Assembly (NCBI RefSeq): GCF_032854445.1
Contig: NC_088303.1
Span: 10,425,501 to 10,489,500 of the forward strand
Source: Liolophura sinensis
Taxonomy: Eukaryota > Mollusca > Polyplacophora > Chitonida > Chitonidae
Reading direction: 5' to 3'
DNA: 64,000 nucleotides
Both the position numbers and the translations under genes were made by a program. Below the pieces are notes generated by a model. That model was not told the origin of the DNA. It ran no database searches and saw only the letters and a list, made by a program, of their open reading frames with translations. This document shows, piece after piece, positions 36,248 through 47,985 of the stretch. Numbering within the stretch: position 1 is the stretch's first letter; the number at the start of each line of letters is the position of its first letter.

Positions 36248-37264
36248 TACTCCCATCTCCCAAAATAAAATGTCTGCCATGACATTTACCTTTAACCTAC
36301 TCACAGATATCTTATACTCATAACATTACTGCAGATTCAGGTTATCTTGTCTGATATGAAAGTCCACTGAAATGTCAATCACTAAAGAATGTTACTATCC
36401 ATGGAATAATGTTAAATCTTCTCGGCAGTCTAATGTACTGGCCACATCCACGAGGATCACCAGCACCACATCCTGATAAGAATAACTCACAATCACTACA
36501 GAACAACGCACTTTCACAGACAAGTTCCTTTATCACCTGCAAATCCTTGGTCATCCTTGAAATACCCTTAACAACTGCCATATCAGTTCACTTATAGTAT
36601 TTCATATAGCACATGTACAGGTTACACTACTCGTTCAGTTCATTTATGTCCACAACTTCTGACATCATATCAGCATACATAAAAGTCCGTCAAAGAATCT
36701 CCACATCTAAATAATATCAGTCAGTTTCTCAAAATCCATATAAAAGTTCATTTAATGTTCAGACTGTATTTACAAGCACAGTGTGAAAGTCCAGAGATCT
36801 TGACTTGCGAATCGTAGCGTATTTAAATGTCAAAATACATGTAGGCTCCATGAAAAGTGTAAGCTCCAGAGTCGCAAAGCACAGTTCATAGTCACAACGC
36901 ACAAACTCCATGAGAATCACAAGAAACTAGTTTCCACATAAGTTTCCTGAATACACAGGTTGATACAGTCTATTTTAGCTGTAACACTGCACGGGATGTG
37001 TAAACTCGTGGTACATCACATTTCAATTTGGTACACTGGTGTCAGTTGGAGGTACGGCCTGTACTCTATAGATCGACGGCACAGAAGCTGGTCATAAGTA
37101 AACTGTTTGGGAGGAACCACAGCCCGACGTTGAACAGGAACACGGTGTTTTCCTAGAAGCTTCATGGGGTCTTGTTGCAGGCACATTGAAGTGTAAGTAC
37201 ATCTCAACATCTGAGGTTCCTTCATCTTCACTTCCAGGCATTAAATATGCATTGTCTGCAGGTT
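36248..37264. other. Untranslated region between integrase and 3' LTR
   Basis: No domain recognised. By position it is the 3' end of the Gypsy-type element, with several short broken frames. Confidence 0.4.
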
Positions 37265-37786
37265 TCACCCTTGATTTCTTGCTTGGCTGTACCTATTTGG
37301 CATCATGTGTTGTCTGTGGCAAATCATCGCAATGTGGCAAGAAATTGCTATGCAAGACACATGTTCTGTCTTTTCCAGTTTCAGGTCGAACCTCGTAAAC
37401 AGGACTGTCATCTGCCATTCTCTTAGTCCCCCAGGCAAAGTTCGATTTAATCTTTCCACCTGCCCATTGCCTTGGAGGTGACAAGGCGTAGTTCTGGATT
37501 TGGCTACCCCTGTCACCATGTGCATTTCAGCGAACACCTGGTTTTCAAATTCCCGGCCCTGGTCATGATGAAGTTTTGCTGGGAGATCAAACTTCATCAC
37601 AAAGTCATTGAACATCTTTGTCGCTGCTTTCCTACCAGATTTGTTTTGTGACGGGGAAGCACAGGCAAACCGAGTGAAGTGGCCTACACTTAGTAAAATG
37701 TACTCGAGACCTCCCTTGCTCTTTTTCAGTTTCAAGAAATCAACTGAGACTAATTCCATGGGAACTGTGGACGTCAGATGCTCCAC
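37265..37786 (-). pseudogene. Integrase core of the Gypsy-type element
   Basis: An open frame of 173 codons. D16 (VSVDFLKL), D75 ([11 protein letters not shown]) and E111 ([12 protein letters not shown]) form a catalytic triad with exactly 35 residues between the second and third, the DDE signature of retroviral-type integrases. [13 protein letters not shown] closely follows the usual [23 protein letters not shown] has glycine where most relatives have aspartate. The zinc-binding N-terminal part and the C-terminal domain are not in this frame. Confidence 0.85.
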
Positions 37787-38178
37787 TGGGGCCTTTTCAG
37801 GTACTCTTGAAACAGTTCTTTAGACAGCAACAAACTTGAGTAACGTGATGTTCGGTGTCCATGGCCATGCGTGTCCAGTAGAAACGGCTAACGCACATAC
37901 TCGTTTCACACCAAAGTGACCCATATTATCATGTAGCTGCTTCATCACCTCCTTCTGTTACTTACAAGGAAGAACTACGTGTCTTGGATTCTCTCTTAAA
38001 ACAACAGTGTCCCACAATAAGCCGTCACTACCCAAAGCAAGTTTTCTCGTGTAGCAGAGCCACAGCATTACCTGGTGTCTCCCTGATTTCTTTAAGAGTT
38101 GTCTTCCTCTTAAGTTTTTTGAGCTTCACGGCCACCTGGATAACAGAGTCTTCGTTTCGTGCCTGCTGTAGGTCATTC

Positions 38179-38550
38179 TTAGGAATGTTCAAATGTTTCC
38201 CTAATGGCGTTATGACCCCTTCTGTATCTAAATCCACATTCGTTGTCAATGACTGTATCATGGTTACGTGACACAGTCGCTATAGCTGTGCTTAGTGCAC
38301 TCACTGAAACAGTCTGTGTACATTCTAACATGTGCTTCTTGATGTCAGATGGAAGGTGTGACAGGCCATCTGCATCCGCATTAGCTTTCCCTGGCTTGTA
38401 ACGGATAGTCAAGTTAAAACCAGCAAGTTCTGACACCCATCTGTACCTCGTACAGAATGTAGTTGCAGTAGTTAGAATGTAGGTGACAGGACTTTCCCCA
38501 AAGTCCGGATATACAACAGGTTCCACCAAACTGTCAATCAAATCAGTCAA
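38179..38550 (-). pseudogene. RNase H domain, C-terminal part
   Basis: The frame reads RYRWVSELAGFNLTIRYKPG followed by KANADADGLSHLPSD, the standard C-terminal RNase H wording of Gypsy polyproteins (usually KPGKxNxxADxLSR). The N-terminal catalytic residues lie in other, broken frames. Confidence 0.8.
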
Positions 38551-38614
38551 AATCTAATGATGATTTTCTGACCATTCCATCTTATGTGTTAACGCTGCCT
38601 GGTCTCTCAACTTG

Positions 38615-39420
38615 TTATTTCTGTGTTTCTTTCCAGAAATCTGACAAGTATTTTGTGTAATATGTGAAAAATCCAAGGATTTTGCGAAGCTCTTCAACAG
38701 TACTACGAACTTTTTCCTCCAGGGACAGGACCACGTGAGTATCTGCAGCATCCATGCAGTATCCACCCTTGGATACCAAATGTCCAAGATAGCGAATCTG
38801 ACGCTTGAACACTTCACACTTGGAAGGCTTTAGTTTCACACCAGTGGCTTTCAGTTTTTGCAGCACCTATGGCACATCATTTACATCGTTGCTTAAGGTC
38901 AAAACGTCGCCCATATAGGGGGTACACATTTTGTCTCTGTCATCAGATAAGGTCTTTTCCAAGAACCTCTGGAATACGCCAGGCTCTCCAGTCAAACCAA
39001 AGGGTATTCACACCAATTCAAACAAGTTCTCTCAGTTTGCGACTCCCAGGAGCCACAAATCCTGAGTGATATGCTTTCCCTTGATCTAGGAAAGAAAACC
39101 AGGATTTTCCTTTCAGAGCATTTTATGTGCCCTGAATCCGAGGAATCGGATTTTCAAATTCAGTAGGTGAAAGTCTATGCACAGTCTTAAAGATCCATCT
39201 TTTTTCTAACACAAATCACAGGATTTGAGTACTCAGATCTGCTTTTCTTTACCTTTGCCAATAAGATCTGCGAGGTAATCTTTTACCTCCTGGTGAAGTG
39301 GTGGCGGTATAGACACGTATGTTCTCTGAATTGGCCTTGTGCTTTTAAGGTTGATCTTAAGCTCCAAATCAGGATCACATCCTATATCGTCATCATGTCT
39401 GGAAAATTCTTCAATCCTCG
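38615..39420 (-). pseudogene. Reverse transcriptase of the Gypsy-type element
   Basis: Three recognisable pieces in order: RPIQRTYVSIPPPLHQEV (about 39330), the entry to the fingers domain; a palm segment with FLEKTLSDDRDKMCTPYMGD; and a thumb segment with LKPSKCEVFKRQIRYLGHLV (38615-38866). In the palm the polymerase box reads YMGD where YxDD is required, so the first of the paired catalytic aspartates is glycine. Stops separate the pieces. Confidence 0.85.
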
Positions 39421-39599
39421 CGAAGCATCTGATGAACTACCCTCATTTACTCTTCTGTGAGTTCAGTATTATCTAGTATCCCACGATGCTTCCGCTTGTA
39501 CAACATGCAAGTCATAGTGCATTGTACATTTTTCACTAACTAATTTTACCTTTGTGTTTTGTAACAAGGTAAACAGTTCCTCGTAACTCTTATAAAGAC

Positions 39600-40520
39600 A
39601 GTTTATTATCCCTTGTCGATTTCTTCTTGAAGCCTCCTTTGAAGTGATTATCACTGCCACAATACCAGCATTGGTGACACTATTTCGCCATGTCAGTATC
39701 TCTACACTTCGGACAACCAGGGTTAACTTTATTTGTCATAGTTTTCCCTTGATTATCACTGCTTTGTTTCATCGACATAAACATATTTTTTAGTCCAGCA
39801 ATGTATTTGTTCAATTCTGCTACTTTATTTTGTTGTGTTTATTTCATTTCAGCTTTAACATTTGAGATTTGGTCAACCTCGGGTAATCTACACTGGAAAC
39901 TTGAATTTTCCCCTTATTTCCTTTCATTTTGGAAAGACATTCAGTTTCACGTGGAGATATTTGATTCAATCTCTGAACCAGAATTTTATTTGAAACAGTT
40001 CTCACCTCTAACACTGGCCTGATTTTATTTCTGATGTTATCGTCATGAACTCGTGTGTACAATGATTCAAGGATTTTCCCTTCAACCATCAGGTGAGTGT
40101 ACTGTCAGAACTTTCTGACGAACTCCTAGAGCAGGGATCAAATAGTCCTGGCAGTCTTCTTCAGGCCCTTGTGTCAAATTACAGAAGTCTGCATACCAGT
40201 CACTTGCATGTCTGTCCTTATAATGTGACCGAATAATGCTCCTTACAATGGATAACGTTAGATCCTCTCTGTTTTCAAGATGTCCTTAGCCCTGTACAAG
40301 CAGTCACTGCTCTAACGATGGCTTCGACAATCTCCCCTTCAGAGTATCCCCTTACTACCGCATTGTCTACTCGGCGTCGAAGGGTCATGTAACTCAAACA
40401 CCCTTCTGATATGCCAACTTGTCCATTGATCCTAAACTCACGGTGAAACATGGAAGTCTGTCTCCGCAGTTCTCGAATAATTGCTTCATCAGAATCCCTT
40501 CTAGATGCAGCGGTGACACC
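39600..40520 (-). pseudogene. Gag remnant with zinc knuckle
   Basis: The start reads SRRDSDEAIIRELRRQ and later FHREFRINGQVGISEG and GYSEGEIVEAIVRAVT, wording I recall from Gag proteins of invertebrate and fish LTR elements. A frame at 39844-40089 continues it. Near 39620-39670 CWYCGSDNHFKGGF is a CX2CX4HX4C knuckle with phenylalanine for the last cysteine. Stops occur throughout. Confidence 0.65.
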
Positions 40521-40524
40521 TCCT

Positions 40525-41667
40525 TCTGAAACTTACTTCAGTGGCGTTTTGACCCGGAGAGATGGAGAGAGGGAGAGAGGGAAATGACGCCGATGTTACA
40601 GCATTCGGTGTGAAGAGTTGTACTGAACGCTGGGACTGCCTTACATTATATCAAGTAAAGAATGGTTGATTGCATGAAAATAAGTCTTGTGTAATACACA
40701 GTTGTTCCTATTTTACAATACTCTTAGAACATTCACAGTCTCTACTTTTGCTAGTATTGCCGCTACCTAATACATCATGCTTTAAGACTAAATTACTCTT
40801 TTTCACACATGAATCTAAAACCAACAAACAGAATTTGTCAAATCCAACATACAGAAAGATTCAGTATGAATCATTTTACCAATAAGACTGACGAGTTACT
40901 TTAAACATAATTATACACACAGTATAATATACTGTAAAACAATCCTTTCTTAACACTTAGGCTTCAACAGTACACATTTACTACAGCAGTAGTTAACCTC
41001 ACCCTTTATCGTATACATCATCACTATAAATTAAACTATACACAAGGGTTATGTCCCCTGAACTATACTTTTGAGTTTACGAATTTGCATTACCAGTAGA
41101 AAATGCTACTTAAAATCATTATCTGGTATGCTAACAAGAATACCAACAATGTCAAAAAGATTGATTTCAAAATGAATTTAAAACAGAACCATTTCAATTA
41201 GTGACAAAATCTCTGTTCGAGTGAGAAAATTTACTGAACGGTCAATTAACACACTAGGTTTGGCAAACGCTAACAGATCAGGATACCTGTAACTTCTGTT
41301 CGCACCGAAAACTATAAAAATTTGACAACTTACTTATATAATTTATACACAATCTGCTTATCTGCGCAGATGAGATCTACAACACTAAAATATTATCTCT
41401 TTGTGAAAAACTATATCACATTTACTCTAAAATTATCTTACCTGGAGAGAGGGAAATGTCGAAGATTAACAACATTTGGTGTGAAGAGTTGTATTAAACG
41501 CTGGGAGTGTCCCCTACATCATAGTCAGTTAAGATTGGGCAATGCTTACATCATTAAACCCTGAGTTATCTCCAATGTACCATAACATGCAAACTTATGG
41601 CAAAAAACGATACATTTACTCTCGGTTAATAATGAAAAAGGATCCCTAGACTTTTACCACATTATCA
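40525..41667 (-). mobile_element. 5' LTR of the Gypsy-type element
   Basis: Direct repeat of the LTR at 35102-36247 without the inverted-repeat insert, but with about 430 bp (41075-41510) not seen in the other copy. That extra stretch ends in a second, diverged version of the LTR start ('ggagagagggaaatg' and 'gtgtgaagagttgta', 41440-41500), so a partial duplication or a nested relative is involved. The outer end CA is at 41666-41667. Confidence 0.7.
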
Positions 41668-41789
41668 CATGTATACTACGTAGGTCGTTCAGGAAAATAT
41701 CTAATGCTAAATTTACGCCGGCAACACAGGCCTAAGAACAGCATCACTGTACTCATCATTTATATGCAGAACAAGGTCCCCAACTCTTT

Positions 41790-43394
41790 CTCGTCATGAT
41801 GAACGTCTGGTGTCCAGGCAAGTCATACATAGTGGTATTGGCAGATCCAGCGACCTTTGCGACAGACCAATGGCTGAGAATTTATTCTCCATATCGCCGA
41901 TTATCCCTATTATTTCTGAAAAGTGCATTTTTAGACTTCGAGAGTTGAGTCAAACGAGTTTAAAATATAGTAATCTAATGGATGATGAGTTATGCCTGAC
42001 CAATAAGATGCTTCTGTCATTGGTAAGATAAGAACATTCTGATGAAGTAATGTTTAGTGGATTTAAGAACATATTCTCGAAACCATCGAGAACAGAAAAG
42101 GTATTGTTACATATAGCTGAATGACCACAAGTACGCGTATTAGAAGTATTTTGTGATCACAGTAGATTGGTTTGCCACCTTTGGATTTGAGATCAGCCAT
42201 AGCTGTTGATTATTATTGTGATTATATAGTATTTAATTGTTGTGTGATTAATATCTGAACAAACGTGCACTGAACTGATGCCAGTATTTCTCTGTGGTAG
42301 GACAAAAGGTAAATAAAAAAATATTAACAATTATTTTAAAGGCACTCATTACCGTCAACTGAAAGGTGAGTGCATAGGCCTAACCGATTTATTTTAATTT
42401 AAAGAAAAGAGTCTACTGATCAATCAGTGCACTAGTAAATACACAGGCTTGTTACTAAATTAGCGCCATCAGAGATATGCATTCAGTAATAGTCTGTGTC
42501 GTTGAAGGTTCATGATTAGATTGTTTATATCGTAAAAATATATAAATATATCAGCTTAATTTCTCGATTAATAGACAAGCGAGTCAACATAAATTTCTCA
42601 TCACCAAGAATTAGGCATTATGCACTATGAATTATTACCCAAGATTTTTTACCATTTTTTTAGATGTTCAATAAGCTCTGTTGTATATGACTGATAACTG
42701 AGACAGTAACTGAGAATATTTTAACTCATTCTTAACACACAAATGAAACAATATATGGTGTCATGTATATTGGCATGTTATTTCGTAAGGAATATATTCA
42801 GGAGTCATTTCAACAGCCTGAAATCTGGCAATCTAGATAGCCAAATATCATTCACGCTGGTGTTCACTTTTGGGAACAAATTTTCAACAAAAAGTGACAT
42901 TCTATTCTCACCATATTAGAGAATTATCGCACAGGGTTGTTGACTTTCGTGTTGGCCGCTTTCCTATCTGCGGTTGACGTCCTACATAACCAAACAAGTA
43001 AACAGAACGGTAATGGGGTAGTCAAAAGTGTTACAAAGTGGGTGTTAGTCATATAACCCACCTGTTTTGTGGACCTGTTTTGAAGGGAGGGTCGCGCAGG
43101 CTCGCGATTTTTTTATTGCGTTGTTCCTCAGGTGGTATTTGTTTCACCTTCTTAACGAGATCGTACCTGCGTTGTACCAGAATAGGGGGATGGTTTGGGA
43201 TAGCAATGTATTTTGGCCCTCGGGGTTATTTTAGCTGGCGGGTCGAATTTTAAAATGTTTACAAACGACTCACGAGCAAATTACTCCCGGACTATTCTCT
43301 CGGTGTCCACTGAGGATTCATTATTCTGGCCACTAGTTCCCTTTTCAACCATATTCCATCTTATTCCATCGCCCCCTAAATATCAAGTTTGAGC
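41790..43394. other. Featureless spacer
   Basis: After 120 bp of FUT-block homology (41668-41790) nothing recognisable follows up to the solo LTR. Confidence 0.4.
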
Positions 43395-44164
43395 TGTTAC
43401 GACCCAAACTGTCTGTATTATAAAGAGATGGCTTGTTCGAAATACACGACAGTTTAGCCGCGCAAAAAAGTAACCAAAACCAGCAGATTTTATTTTACAA
43501 CAATTTATTAGCTTTAACAAGAACAGATAATAAGACTTATACAAATACTAAAGTACTTAAGTTTAACAAGAAAGGATAGCAGTATCTATACAAATACTAA
43601 AGTACTTACAGTGTCAAGTCCAAACGAACGCATATATTCCACAATATATGCCACACAGGCATAAATGCTCAGAGGCAAATTCACAAGAGGGAAAATCCAC
43701 AGTATAACTGAGTGTTTGACGAAATATACACAAAATTCCACAGACAGGGTCCGTGTACTAATAGGCACTGTGTATACAAGAGCACAAATTAAACATACAA
43801 GTTCAGACTGAACACGTACTCGGTGGAGATAGGATATAACAAAGCCAGAGGCTATAAAGACACCAAAATTCAGCACAAAAGGCCTACTAAAGTAATACAC
43901 AGCGAAAGCATCCAAAACTCTCAATAATTCTCCCTTCCTCCGTTCTCTGTTCTCTCCGTTTGACCTGCTTTCATAGGTCTTATATAGCCTGGTGGAATTG
44001 TCCAGAATAAGAAAATTTCTGAACACTTGATGTAAACAAACAGGCACCGAACTGAGCGCATTCTGGAATATTCTAAAGTGGAGGCAGACAGCAGGCGCTG
44101 AACTCAGCGTATGTAAACAGTGGCAAGCTAAATTTAGAAACTGACGGCAGTCGTGCACATAACA
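43395..44164 (-). mobile_element. Solo LTR (copy 2), 770 bp
   Basis: Inverted relative of 31405-32160 over its full length, with termini TGTTA...TAACA. It is flanked by the 4-bp duplication 'gagc' (43391-43394 and 44165-44168). The target differs from that of copy 1 ('acct'), so the two are independent insertions. The 190-codon frame inside is longer than its counterpart only because of indels. Confidence 0.92.
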
Positions 44165-44279
44165 GAGCCCCTCATGACGGTCCTTGTCAAACTGTTGATT
44201 TAACTTCGGTACGATTTCCTCGTGGATTACCGCAATGTCGGTGGTAAATCATTCCACGGCATTCTCGTCTAAACTCACC

Positions 44280-45060
44280 TGATTACGAACTGGCGGCTTT
44301 AAGGAGGTATATCTCACTTCTGTGGCTAAGGTCAGAAGGTTGTTTCTTTCACTCTAATGGCTGAGGTCAGGATGGATATTGATTGGCGTCAGGAGTATAT
44401 CTCTCCCCTTTTTCTCGATGTCAGGAGGTATATCTCTCATTCTCATGGCTGTTGTCAGGAGGTGTACCGGTATCTCTCCCTTTTTCTCGGTGACAGGAGG
44501 TGTATCTCTCACTGTCATGGTAAAGGTTAGGAGGTATATCTCGCTTACTTTCATGACTGAGGTTAGGATGGGTTTTAAAAGAGGCCAGGAGGTGTATCTG
44601 ACTCTTGTTTTCGCTGTCAGGAGATATATCTCGCACTCTCATGGCTTCTGTCAGGAGGTGTGTATTTCATTCACTAATAAAATCAGCAAATGCATCTCGC
44701 ACTCTTATGGCTGTCTTTCTTACTCAGGGCAGATGTCAGGAGGTGTACCTCTCCTCATATTTGCTGTCATGAAGCGTTTCTCTTACTCCCCATGCTGAGG
44801 CCAGGAGGTGTATCTCTCACTGTCATAGATGATATCAGGAGGTGTATCTTTCACTCTCATGGATGAGGTCAGGATGTGTATCTGCCTCATGACTGAGGTC
44901 AGGATGTGTTCCTCCCCCTGTCAAGGCTGAGGTCAGAAGGTGTGTATCTCTTGGCTGAGGTTAGGAGATTATTCTCAAGGCTGAGGTCAGAGGGTGTATC
45001 TAAATTTCACTGTTGAAGTCAGGAAGTGTATTTGTCATTCTCAAGGTGAGATCGTTCACC
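44280..45060. repeat. 34-bp minisatellite, about 22 degenerate units
   Basis: Units built on 'gctgaggtcaggaggtgtat' plus 'ctctcactctcat', with many indels. Same family as the four-unit arrays in the FUT flanks at 21985 and 33905. The frame is not maintained. Confidence 0.8.
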
Positions 45061-45924
45061 GTCATGGCTGAGGTCTAGAAGTGAACCTCTCCCTCTCATG
45101 GCTAAGGTCAGAGGTCTTACACACTGATACCCAGCTACTGGCAGCAGGTGTCTTACATACCTGTACATCGCTGCTGTCAGGAGACGTCTTGCACACTTGC
45201 ACATAGCGGAAGTCAGGAAGTGCCTTACACACTTATTAACCACGGCTGCCAAGAAGTTTTTCACCCTCTTACACACTTCAACGCGCGCAGATTTTCCAGG
45301 AAACCTTGACAATCTATTTTTAACTTAAAATTTTAAGAGTGATGTAAATTACCTCCGCTTATAGGTGTCACTGCAAGCACAACAGTTATGAATATGTGGG
45401 CCAGACACACGATCTTTGCAAGCAGGTTCCAAACTTTGAGTGCTCCACATTGTTTATTACCTTTTGCAGGGGAGTAGGGACAACCGACTTTGCTATGGGT
45501 TGAATTTTTTTGTTCAGTTGCACACCTCGTATTATGGTGCGGTTGTCTTTAATGTACAAGTAACTGGAACGCATCCAATCTCACCGCAATACGGACCGCT
45601 TGCTCCCGCTATTCTTTCCACCTCAGGTCAGCGGACAGCGCCTCTAAGAACTGGCCAAACCTACTCTAAAACGCTGATTGCAAGTGGGACTACATGCCCT
45701 GGTCGGCTGTCTAGCCATTTAACGCGGCACGGTTCTCAAAATGCTTTAGATAATCTCGTCACAGAGTGTCACCGCCGAAAGCTGCTTGCTTTCCTGGTAC
45801 TCTAGTGTAAGCTGACCGGGACGGTTGTGGCTAAGCTCATCTGTACTGAAATGTACACTACTCTGGGACTGCGCAGGCGTGGTAATGGTGGACAGGGACA
45901 CCTCCATCACGTGTCCCAAACGTG
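45061..45924. other. Spacer, nothing recognised
   Basis: Diverged repeat units fade out by about 45240. The remainder has no recognisable domain; an open plus frame at 45440-45805 has no supporting features. Confidence 0.35.
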
Positions 45925-46320
45925 GGACTAGCTCAGTCCCAAATATTCCGTGGTCAATAAGCTTTGGTGCATACCTGGCCTGTGAGAAAGAAGCTATAAA
46001 AATCTTGACATAGGTTGACCGTCAAAATCTGGACTTTTCAATGCCGGCAGCTGGGAGGGGTGCCTAGCAACGCAAAGGGGACGTCACTCGCACACTCATC
46101 ACCACCTGTCTCCTTATGTCCTCTCGCCAAGAATTTCAAACTTTCATCATTAAAACTCATGCCTGCCCAAAGCTTAGACAATTTCCATCATTTTGATACC
46201 AAGTATGGACCTGTACACCAAAAACAGCAGGCTAATAGCGAAAAAAAAAAGACTTTACACACTAAAATACACAGAACTACAATCGTTCCTACCGAAAAAC
46301 GGAAGTTGTAGTGGGGGTCT
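45925..46320. mobile_element. Second, left-truncated copy of the short inverted-repeat element
   Basis: Matches 35703-36091 ('aataagctttggtgcatacc', 'gggaggggtgcctagcaacg', 'gaaaaacggaagttgta') in the same orientation. The left inverted end is absent. Confidence 0.7.
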
Positions 46321-46689
46321 GGGTCCAACCACGTCGTTTAACTGATCAGAATTATCAGTGTTGGGTAATGCCCTGGTCACTGGTATACATCAACTGCCGC
46401 GAATGGAACTTAAAATGCTGTCAACTTCCTTCAATCGTTAATAGGACTGGTGTACTTGAATTGAAATCAATAGACATTTGTCTCCCATATGTATTGAACA
46501 GTCGTATCCCAGCACTGATATCAAATGTAACAGACTGTGCTATGACACCATTTCGACTGACGATATTCATAAGTAAGTTAACCTTTTACAATGAGGGTTC
46601 AACAATGCAAAAAAGATTTAATTTTTTCTATTGAGAGATGCAACTCCTTACAATACATCCAAAGATGAACTTTTTTGCTTCATTTTATT

Positions 46690-47150
46690 TACATGGCACC
46701 TTGTGATCTTTCACTTTCATCTCCGTTTCGTACGACCCCTGGTGAACCTACACTCACATGGTCACAATGGCGTCGCTTGTTCGAGAACTTTCAATTTGTT
46801 GCAGTTCTCACAACTGCAAAAAGTGAACAAAGGCGAGTCATCCTACTATACCCCCTTGGCACAACAGGTAGGCTCTACACTCTTCCAGTAACTCTTCCTC
46901 GTAACGAAAACATTGCTTGAACAAACAAACGCATTCTGGAAATGGCAACAAGAATTATTTTTGCCTGTGTAAATCTACAGATTTGGATCTGAGAAACACC
47001 TTGCTATCCAAAGTGTTCAGCGGGCCATCAAACCTGCGAATTATGTGGAAAACCTTGACATTAAAGTAACTGGTTTCGCTCTCCGTCGAGCATGCTACCT
47101 ATTTATTTGAATGGCCATGGCGTCATTCGAGGCAGTGAAGTTAATGTGTC
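46690..47150 (+). pseudogene. Gag-like fragment of another LTR retrotransposon
   Basis: An open frame starts MAPCDLSLSSPFRTTPGEP and continues WSQWRRLFENFQFVAV and RVILLYPLGTTGRLY. A tryptophan-rich start followed by 'FxxF' and a 'LLyxlGxxg' helix is the usual opening of many Gypsy Gag proteins. It breaks near 46920. Downstream frames contain a cysteine cluster (CELCGK) that may be its nucleocapsid end. Confidence 0.45.
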
Positions 47151-47159
47151 GAAAATAAG

Positions 47160-47720
47160 CTTATGTATTTTTTAAAATTCTAAATACATTTTCTTAGCAA
47201 CATAAAAGACGCACAACATATCAAGTTCTTGCAATCTTGTGTCCCATTTAACAGAATCACTAAAATAAATAACATAAATTCTGTCTAATTTACATGAAAC
47301 TATATTTGCTGCATTAACAGAATACATCCTAGTTAACAGATTATCTTTTGAGAGTAGAAATTCTCCTTCATTTTCCTGTTTTATGCAAGGCAGTAGGATA
47401 TTTGTCATTTTAAGAACAAACGTCACGTAGGCCATCGACAGATGAAGCTGGTAGGATAGTGACCCATAACGAGAGATCATGCTGTGTTGACGGCTTTGCT
47501 TTTGTGGTGGCTGCTCTTGTTGTTCTAATACAGTGTACAAGGTTTATGTATTTGTGTGTTCAATTATATATTTGTTTAACTGATGTTTTAAGTCGTACTT
47601 CAAAATATTTCACTTTAGCTAATGTTTTACGCCCTACGCAAAAATATTTCACTTATACGACGGCAGCCAGCATTATGGTGAGAGGAAACCGTGCAGAGCG
47701 CGGCGAAATATCTGTATGTT
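47160..47720 (+). repeat. Duplicate of 23920-24485 (FUT block)
   Basis: 'gacccataac', 'catgctgtgttga', 'gctttgcttttgtggt' and 'acagtgtacaagg' recur in the same order and spacing. It includes the shared SINE tail and a second nested tail (47555-47705). Homology continues past the inserted SINE at 48000-48280. Confidence 0.88.
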
Positions 47721-47729
47721 TAAAATAGT

Positions 47730-47985
47730 TATTTATTTATTTGATTGGTGTTTTACGCCGTACTCAAGAATATTTCACTTATACGACGGCGGCCAGCATT
47801 ATGGAAAGAGAAGCAGGCAGAACCCGGGGGACACTATCGACCATCCGCAGGTTGCTGAAAAACCCTCTAACGGTCGAAGAGGAAGACAGCATGAGCTGGA
47901 CTTGAACTCACAGCGACCGCATTGGTGAGAGGCCTTTGGGTCATTACGCTGCGCCAGCGTTAACCAACTTAACCACCTAGGCCCC
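47730..47985 (-). mobile_element. SINE family 1, full length, with empty sister site
   Basis: Minus orientation: (TTTA)n tail at the left, 'gacggcggccagcattatgg' and 'ccatccgcaggttgctg' in the middle, head ('cagcgaccgcattggtgaga', 'cttaaccacctaggcccc') at the right. The flanks read 'gtttaaaatag' and 'gtttaaacaaag'. The duplicated locus at 24460-24472 has a single 'gtttaaaatag' and no SINE, showing the pre-insertion state. Confidence 0.92.

Larger units (their letters stand above)
37265..40520 (-). mobile_element. Internal region of a decayed Ty3/Gypsy-type LTR retrotransposon
   Basis: On the minus strand the domains appear as gag (40520 down to about 39840), zinc knuckle (about 39620-39670), reverse transcriptase (39420-38615), RNase H (38550-38179) and integrase (37786-37265). 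RT-RNase H-integrase is the Ty3/Gypsy order. Stops and frameshifts separate every piece, and I could not recognise a protease active site. With the two LTRs the element spans about 35.1-41.67 kb. Confidence 0.9.

Noticed and set aside
43586-44158. 190-codon hydrophobic frame (and its 148-codon relative at 31411-31857)
   Set aside because: Both lie wholly inside solo LTRs with clear termini and target duplications; the two frames differ through indels.
44379-44798. 139-codon plus frame
   Set aside because: Formed by the degenerate 34-bp minisatellite; no conserved phase.
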